A stretch of DNA of 64,000 nucleotides from assembly GCF_036588685.1 (NCBI RefSeq), contig NW_026963310.1, positions 3,534,001-3,598,000 on the forward strand, given 5' to 3'. The notes below the pieces were generated by a model. It saw only the letters and a list, made by a program, of their open reading frames with translations. It ran no database searches and was not told the origin of the DNA. Shown one piece after another: positions 59,701-64,000 of this stretch (the first letter of the stretch is position 1; each line of letters opens with the position of its first letter). Position numbers and translations under genes: made by a program. Source of the DNA: Mytilus trossulus (lineage: Eukaryota; Mollusca; Bivalvia; Mytilida; Mytilidae).

Positions 59701-61324
59701 AATACGTAAGTGTACATATTAATCGTCATGTATTGTCTCACTTTAAATGTTTAAGAGCATGTTATGGGTATAGTGCATCATACGGTAAAAGTGCTGCTTA
59801 TTGTTAAAGAATGGAACTTGATCTGTTCACTACAAAAGTCAAAAAGTCTGAAAAGACCAGTTTTTGTCTTGATTTGCATGAACTTTTACTTGACATTCTC
59901 CAAAAGTATGACTTGTGTCTTAATTTTTCTTGACAAATTCTCATTTATATCAAATTTGTATGAAATTTACTCGACATATTCTTGACATTCTGAATATGGT
60001 CTTAAAATTTCTTGACAAATTCTTGACATTTGAATACTGTCTTGAAATTTCTCGACATATTCTCGACATTCTTATTCTTTCTCAGTTTGGCTTGACATAT
60101 TCTGAACATTTTGAATTGTGTCTTAAATTTACTTGACAGTTCAGAGTTTTACAAATCATGACCAATATTCATAATATAACTTTTATCTTTATTTCTTTTT
60201 ACATAATATACTGTTATTTTTAAGCTACATTCCTTACAACAAATATGAAAGTTGGGCATGTAAAACAATTGAAAATTTTGGTATTTAAATAGTTTCACAA
60301 ATGCAAATATGGCTACGAAATCTAATGTATAAAATAATTTAAATGAGGGTGTGTTGATATAAAACAATTTAAATGTGTTTTTTTGTAAAAAAAAACAAAT
60401 TTTGAATCCTAAATATTCTTAATTATTAATTAAATTATTAAAACCAATCATATGGTAGACATATTTCACTCTACATTCATAATATCCAATGTTAATATGG
60501 TAAATAATTATTGTACAAAAATGTGGTTTAAATAAATAGCAAATTATGATGATATAAAATCATTCATTTAACAGAAGAAAAATTTGTGTAATGTCATCTG
60601 TTGGAATATATATTAAGTATTATACATGGACAGGATGTTCCCCATGAAATTAAGTTATAACACACCCCAGAATACACGCAACTGTCAAATAGAAATTACT
60701 GATTTACCTGTAATCAGCCATACAACTTATCAGTTGACCTGCCATAAACATTCCAAAGATTAAAAGAAAATTATTATCTACTCCAGGAATAATAATTAAA
60801 AAAAGTATTCATAATGGGTCCCATCAATGATTTCTAGAATGTAGGAAAAAAAGTCACGGAAAAAAAGTCATGGAAAAAAAGTCACAGGAAAAAAGGTCAC
60901 AGGAAAAAAAGTCACAGGAAAAAAAGTCACAGGAAAAAAAGTCACAATAGATATTTTTTGTATGAAATAGTCATATGGTCTGCACATACATGTATTAATA
61001 GGAGAAACTTTCCAAATATATTTTTTTTTATGGAAATGGTCATATGGTCGCACATATATATGAATATATTGGAAACATTCCCAATAATTATTTTGTATGG
61101 AAATGGACATTTTTTAATTCATTTTATTACTAGCTTTTGACATTTAGATATAAATCGCAAAACATTCAAATTGAGTGTTGAATTTTATAATTTTTAATCA
61201 ATAATTTCATTGGTCTCAAACAAACATACATAATATAGTTCTAAACACTTTTTTTTCAGAAAGGAGCCCGTTATCACAAACTTTTGTTGATAAAAAAAAT
61301 ATGAAACTCAACACCCAAATATAA
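47704..61324 (+). CDS. single-SRCR type I membrane protein with duplicated transmembrane exon (197 aa)
   Basis: Model: 47704-47767, 48196-48316, 49596-49771, 56659-56805 or 58658-58804, 59685-59705, 61260-61324. All junctions are AG/GT in phase, and 594 coding bases give 197 residues plus TAA. Residues 1-19 are a signal peptide ([18 protein letters not shown]). Residues 23-121 are one SRCR domain with [26 protein letters not shown] and [10 protein letters not shown]. It has six cysteines and is split over two exons, as in group A domains. Residues 136-157 are a transmembrane helix. A basic stop-transfer HWRKYKG and a 27-residue tail ending NTQI follow; T-x-I would fit a class I PDZ ligand. 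SRCR domains bind microbial or host ligands. The intron to the TM exon is 6.9 kb. The last exon is the least certain because it lies within a transposon. Confidence 0.75.
48196..48316 (+). CDS. SRCR gene exon 2, first half of SRCR domain
   Basis: 121 bases. Reads [27 protein letters not shown]. The acceptor TTTGAAG at 48195 was chosen because it gives the phase that fits exon 1. An alternative acceptor at 48182 is open but out of phase. Donor CAG|GTATGT. Confidence 0.75.
49307..49535 (+). repeat. mussel repeat family B, copy
   Basis: ataggaagatgtggtgtgag, gagacaactctccatccaaa, agtacggccttcaacacgga and gtttaatctatataaac. Best preserved family B copy in the window; in intron 2 of the SRCR gene. 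Confidence 0.8.
49596..49771 (+). CDS. SRCR gene exon 3, second half of SRCR domain
   Basis: 176 bases, acceptor TTTTATAG, donor CAG|GTACGT. Reads [25 protein letters not shown] and [11 protein letters not shown]. Phase 1 out. Confidence 0.85.
49925..50090 (-). repeat. repeat family G copy, inverted
   Basis: ataccgaacttttgacaaaa, acacatcaaatgaataaata and attcctgacttggtacac match the minus sense of family G, with divergence. Confidence 0.6.
50440..51345 (+). repeat. degenerate satellite beside the telomeric array, about 4 units
   Basis: A block like 'tgtcgc-ctttttt .. cgacataaata-agtaaccgtagac' recurs near 50450, 50706, 50973 and 51313, and 'ttggcacc' recurs near 50563, 50838 and 51170. Spacing is about 260-335 bases. 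The last unit runs directly into the CCCTAA repeats. Confidence 0.55.
51346..52322 (+). repeat. interstitial telomeric repeat array (CCCTAA/TTAGGG), about 1 kb
   Basis: Many exact CCCTAA units with variants CCTTAA, CCCTTA, CCCAAA. TTAGGG is the expected telomere motif of molluscs. In the first half a 203-bp higher-order unit with cgcatgcgca starts at 51431, 51633 and 51836, with 75 non-telomeric bases per unit. The second half is almost pure. Open frames rich in PNPN or RVRV across it are by-products of the 6-bp period. Confidence 0.95.
52323..53500. other. no gene seen; short TTAGGG cluster
   Basis: Non-coding. A small inverted telomeric cluster (gttagggttagagttagggt) lies at about 52827-52847. 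Otherwise unassigned. Confidence 0.4.
53502..53556 (+). repeat. A-rich and TAA microsatellite
   Basis: A run of about 23 A followed by six AAT units and an AT run. Confidence 0.85.
53706..54272 (+). mobile_element. reverse transcriptase C-terminal part, 5'-truncated (Penelope-like)
   Basis: An open frame from about 53706 to TAA at 54270 encodes [16 protein letters not shown], then [12 protein letters not shown], the [FY]xDD catalytic box of reverse transcriptase, then [27 protein letters not shown] and [14 protein letters not shown]. The fingers and first catalytic Asp are missing at the 5' side, as in truncated retrotransposon insertions. I know this protein type from bivalve genomes and assign it to Penelope-like elements with moderate trust. 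It carries no endonuclease domain here. It lies in the sense orientation in intron 3 of the SRCR gene. Confidence 0.8.
54273..54600 (+). repeat. 3' flank of the reverse transcriptase element (family D)
   Basis: acgacgggtgccgcatgtgg, gagcaggatctgtttaccct and gttgtcagtttgttttagat. Fragments of the same flank are found alone at 14262, 23995 and 41838, so it belongs to the element. Confidence 0.7.
54640..54900 (+). repeat. retroelement 3' end (family E)
   Basis: gccgtatttggcacaact, tcctcaacgctcttcaactt and gtagacgaaacgcgcgtctg. Shared with 40660 (inverted) and 20700-21111. Confidence 0.75.
54901..55606. other. intron, nothing identified
   Basis: No coding or repeat signal that I can support between the retroelement tail and the duplicated block. 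Confidence 0.4.
55620..56060 (+). repeat. 25-bp minisatellite with CRE palindromes, array 1 (17 units)
   Basis: Unit aaaatgacatcacagctagt + tatct. Five units (1, 2, 6, 7, 11) carry TGACGTCA, twelve carry TGACATCA. Units 1-5 and 6-10 show the same pattern (two CG units, one gaaaa variant, two CA units), a 125-bp higher-order repeat. Confidence 0.9.
56659..56805 (+). CDS. SRCR gene transmembrane exon, copy A
   Basis: 147 bases, acceptor TTTTACAG, donor GAG|GTATGT, phase 1 both sides. Encodes [20 protein letters not shown] and HWRKYKG. Glycine at the exon junction. Confidence 0.75.
57570..58055 (+). repeat. 25-bp minisatellite with CRE-like motifs, array 2 (19 units)
   Basis: Same unit as array 1. 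Only units 2, 8 and 11 retain ACG, and unit 11 has the variant TGACGTAA. Two units carry a 3-base insertion (aaaattactgacatc). Confidence 0.9.
58658..58804 (+). CDS. SRCR gene transmembrane exon, copy B
   Basis: 147 bases, same splice sites and phases as copy A. Five base differences change four residues: Cys to Gly and Val to Ile and Leu to Ser in the helix, and Gly to Cys at the junction (TGT). It could replace copy A or, being in phase, be added to it. Confidence 0.7.
58858..59290 (+). repeat. mussel repeat family A, copy 4 (longest)
   Basis: gaagatgagatataattac, gcccatatcgcatagtcagc, ttaattacaggctcctta, ttgaacatgtaaactagatc and acataagaacgaactc in order. Diverged; lies between TM exon B and the micro-exon. 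Confidence 0.7.
59685..59705 (+). CDS. SRCR gene micro-exon, 21 bases
   Basis: Acceptor ATGTTTACAG, donor TAC|GTAAGT, phase 1 both sides. Encodes DPDPVI in the cytoplasmic tail. A micro-exon this short needs RNA evidence. Confidence 0.5.
60841..60952 (+). repeat. 16-17-bp tandem repeat, about 7 units
   Basis: Units of caggaaaaaaagtca with small changes. Inside the CACTA-type element. Confidence 0.85.
61260..61324 (+). CDS. SRCR gene last exon, in a CACTA-like element
   Basis: 65 bases, strong acceptor CTTTTTTTTCAG. Reads [20 protein letters not shown] then TAA. The phase fits the micro-exon. No canonical AATAAA follows closely, which weakens the call. Confidence 0.4.
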
Positions 61325-62099
61325 AACAAAAATGTTTTGGGGTTGTTCTAAAAATATAGAGTTTGAATCAAGACGAGAAAAAATGCTTTGACCAACACGT
61401 AAGCCCCCCTCCTCTTTTTTAGCCACACAAACCCAAAAGATTTCATAAACTGTTCAGGCGAAATTTATACTGTTGAGATAGTGTCAAGACATATTTAATA
61501 CTGTCAAGAATGTGTCAAGACATATTCAGACATGATTAAGAATGTCAAGAATATGTCAAGACAAATTCAGACATTATTAAGAATGTCAAGAATATGTCAA
61601 GACAGATCGAGACAAATCTAAGACAGTCAAGAATTGGTCGAGACTAATCCAGACTCTTATCAGATGATACAGGAAGTGTCGAGAAATTTTAAGACAATGT
61701 TAATACTGTCAAGACACTTGTCAAGAAAAATCAAGAACCTTTTTAGACCAACTAATACTATGTCAAGAATTTTCAAAAATTATGCAGACAAATTAAGAAT
61801 GTCAAGTAAAAATTCATGCAAATTCAGACAAAAACTGGTCTTTTCAGACTTTTTGACTTTTGTAGTGGTTGTTATGATATTTTAACATTTTGGTCTTAGG
61901 TTGGGAGTTGTGTGACTATTGCAAACGAATGACATTTTTGTTACTATTTTGATTGGATCGCGACAGGTGAATAGTATTTTTAAACGAAAACTTATGTCTG
62001 GCGTGCCAGGTATTTTGTATTAGAGTTAACGTAATCTGAGTAAGTATTAAAGTACACTCGAGTGACAAAAAACCTTACTTAACAAGCTATGTTGTTTAT

Positions 62100-62292
62100 A
62101 AATGTTTCTCGTTTCTCGTGTTTTATATAAAATATGTCGTTGGTTTCCCCGTTTGAATGATTTGACACAATTCCTTGTGTGGCCCTTTATAGCTTGCTGT
62201 TCGTACTTTGACTTATTATGGTTTACTTTTACAAATTGTCACTTGGATGGAGAGTTGTCTCATGGACACTCATATCACATCTTCTTACAACT
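62100..62292 (-). repeat. mussel repeat family B, inverted copy
   Basis: ccctttatagcttgctgttc, tatggtttacttttacaaat and gatggagagttgtctcatgg match the minus sense of the family. The plus-strand 85-codon frame across it is a shadow. Confidence 0.7.
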
Positions 62293-64000
62293 ATATACAT
62301 GTACAACATTTTTTACTTATTTTCTTTTTAAATTTAGCGGGACTATTTCAGATTTATAACTGTTGCTTCTAAATGTATTTGATTGCATAACTATCACATG
62401 TAGTATGCATATTTTTATTCTTATACTTAAAACGGACCGTTCGTTATTTTGAATTGTAAAGCAAATTAAAAGAAAAGGAATCCGAGAATTTCAAGGAAAA
62501 TAGTCCTTTCGTGTCTTTTTACATTAGGTAAATTGTTTTAGTATATTTGTATCTGTCCCTGTTCAGTATTTGTCAGGAAAGCTACATTGTTTATGAGCGT
62601 CTGCCTTATGACTATTTCTCAAAATACTATTGTAAAAGTCTGACAACAAATCTCTCTCTTAAATATATGCGGAGTGATATTATACACGCATACCTTATAG
62701 TGTGTTTTCGCCGACATTTTGAAACAAATATTTATAGACTTCCCCATAAAAGTTAAGAAACCGAAGTTAAAATATCACGATCGTTAATATTTTCATTCCT
62801 TACCTCAAACGAATATAAAGTATTTATAAAATAAAGACAAACACTTATTGCATAGAAATTGTTCATCAGTATGTGCAGTTTATATTGGTAATTCTATTGA
62901 ATTAAAAATTTGACTCCCGATGTTATCATGATAACGACAACAACGTTGCGTAGTACACGACAGCCTACAAAATAAAAATTGAATATGAGAAATTATATTT
63001 ATACAGATGTGTATATGTATAGGTCTTTATGTTCAACCAAACCATGTTCTAAATTGGAGGGTTGTCTTTACCTCAACTATACTGCTTAACTGAACGGTAT
63101 ACGAGCTTGAAATGACAATATATCTTTTTTTTAATATTCCTTGCTCTTAACAGGTCAATTATCATACTTAATATATTTTAGCAATGCGACACATATTGAT
63201 AAATCCGAATATAATATACTTAAAACACAAACCTGTTTTTTTAATATAAACACCAACAGATGACCACTATGCTGACACACCCTTACGTGTGATTTTTTAC
63301 ATAATGGAAACACGTGTATGCTTAACCTCAATACATACATTTATGAATAGACCAAATCGTAGTTTAACAAACAAACTTACATGAACTTGATGAAGTCAAA
63401 GAAGATTGGTGTTATGAGTTTCGACATTAATGCAGTGACAATGGTCTCGTTAATATATTGTCAAACAATTTGGTAGTTACTTCCGGTAATCAGAGTTTAT
63501 ACGACAACATGTCCAAATTGACATACTCAGACATTTGGCAATTGGGAATGGGTTTAAATGACATTGGACGTCATTCAATAAGACATCCAATATTAAACAT
63601 TTGTGCATCGATTTTTATATAAAAAAAGAAGAATACTTTAGCAAGAATAGTATGAACTTCAAACATAGAGAACCGAAACAAAATAACGATAAAAGAACAC
63701 AGAATTGAAAGGATAACTGAGCTAGGTCTTAATTACTAATAGTTTAGTAAAGTAAACAGTATTTTCTCGATGTTTAAAAGTAAAAAGTATATTTAGCGAA
63801 TACAAAATCGGGTGACAAACCAAAACCTAGGGAAAACATCATCTTGAAGATAATACAACAGAACAACAGAAATACTGAATTGCAACAAAAACATACACCT
63901 ACATACAATGAATTAAACAGATTGATAGATATGTTATGGAAACTGCTATAATAACAAGCTATAGGGTATTGTTTTCAATCAGTGTCGGTGTGAAATGGCA
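62293..64000. other. no gene supported
   Basis: AT-rich flank. A speculative two-exon minus frame (63427-63381 and 62964-62880) is described under findings; nothing else was seen. Confidence 0.4.

Larger units (their letters stand above)
59828..61867. mobile_element. CACTA-type (EnSpm/CMC) non-autonomous element, 2040 bp
   Basis: Both ends begin CACTACAAAAGTCAAAAAG (right end as reverse complement). The inverted repeats stay near-identical for about 70 bases. They are followed by subterminal arms rich in TCTTGACA (left) and TGTCAAGA (right) to about 60140 and from about 61480. The flanking trinucleotide GTT is present at 59825-59827 and 61868-61870. CACTA termini, 3-bp target duplication and subterminal repeats are the family hallmarks. 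No transposase frame is seen. The interior holds a 17-bp tandem array and the predicted last exon of the SRCR gene. Confidence 0.8.

Noticed and set aside
59764..60136. Plus-strand frames of about 70 codons with repeated LTF and LDI patterns
   Set aside because: They read through the subterminal repeats of the CACTA-type element.
1..64000. CRISPR array, bacterial operons, rRNA genes
   Set aside because: The minisatellite and tandem repeats have no unique spacers; split exons and repeat content are eukaryotic; no rRNA-like conserved sequence was seen.

Overview
The window looks like nuclear DNA of a bivalve mollusc, most likely a mussel of the Mytilus group. It is AT-rich, its genes are split into short exons with large introns, and it is dense in interspersed repeats that I recognise from memory as typical of mussel genomes (for example the family carrying AAGAAGATGTGGTATGA ... 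GAGACAACTCTCC). No database search was possible. All gene models are hand-built from reading frames, GT/AG splice sites and matching intron phases.

Layout. 1-6.6 kb has no recognisable gene and holds small inverted-repeat elements and a tRNA-like relic. 6.7-7.4 kb (+) has one intact exon for a protein resembling dual-OB-fold domain proteins. 11.9-19.2 kb (-) has a six-exon model of 227 residues: a small cysteine-rich protein with a C-terminal membrane anchor, family unknown. 19.2-23.3 kb is a repeat graveyard. 23.4-38.9 kb (-) has an eleven-exon model of 742 residues with ankyrin repeats, ZU5-like, UPA-like and Death domains, which is the layout of an ankyrin in miniature. 39-47.6 kb is intergenic and repeat-filled, including two near-identical 445-bp TTAA-flanked inverted-repeat elements. 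47.7-61.3 kb (+) has a model of 197 residues: signal peptide, one group-A SRCR domain, a transmembrane segment and a short cytoplasmic tail. 61.9-64 kb holds one repeat and nothing else I can support.

The SRCR gene is the most unusual part. Its transmembrane exon is present twice inside a 1.2-kb direct duplication. Each copy is preceded by a 25-bp minisatellite whose unit contains the CRE palindrome TGACGTCA or its CpG-decayed form TGACATCA. Intron 3 contains about 1 kb of interstitial telomeric (CCCTAA) sequence, a degenerate satellite next to it and a 5'-truncated retroelement reverse transcriptase. The predicted last coding exon lies inside a 2.04-kb CACTA-type element with matching 3-bp target duplications.

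How the genes might relate: a death-domain adaptor and an SRCR surface receptor are both typical of expanded invertebrate innate-immune or signalling repertoires. Nothing here shows that they work together.
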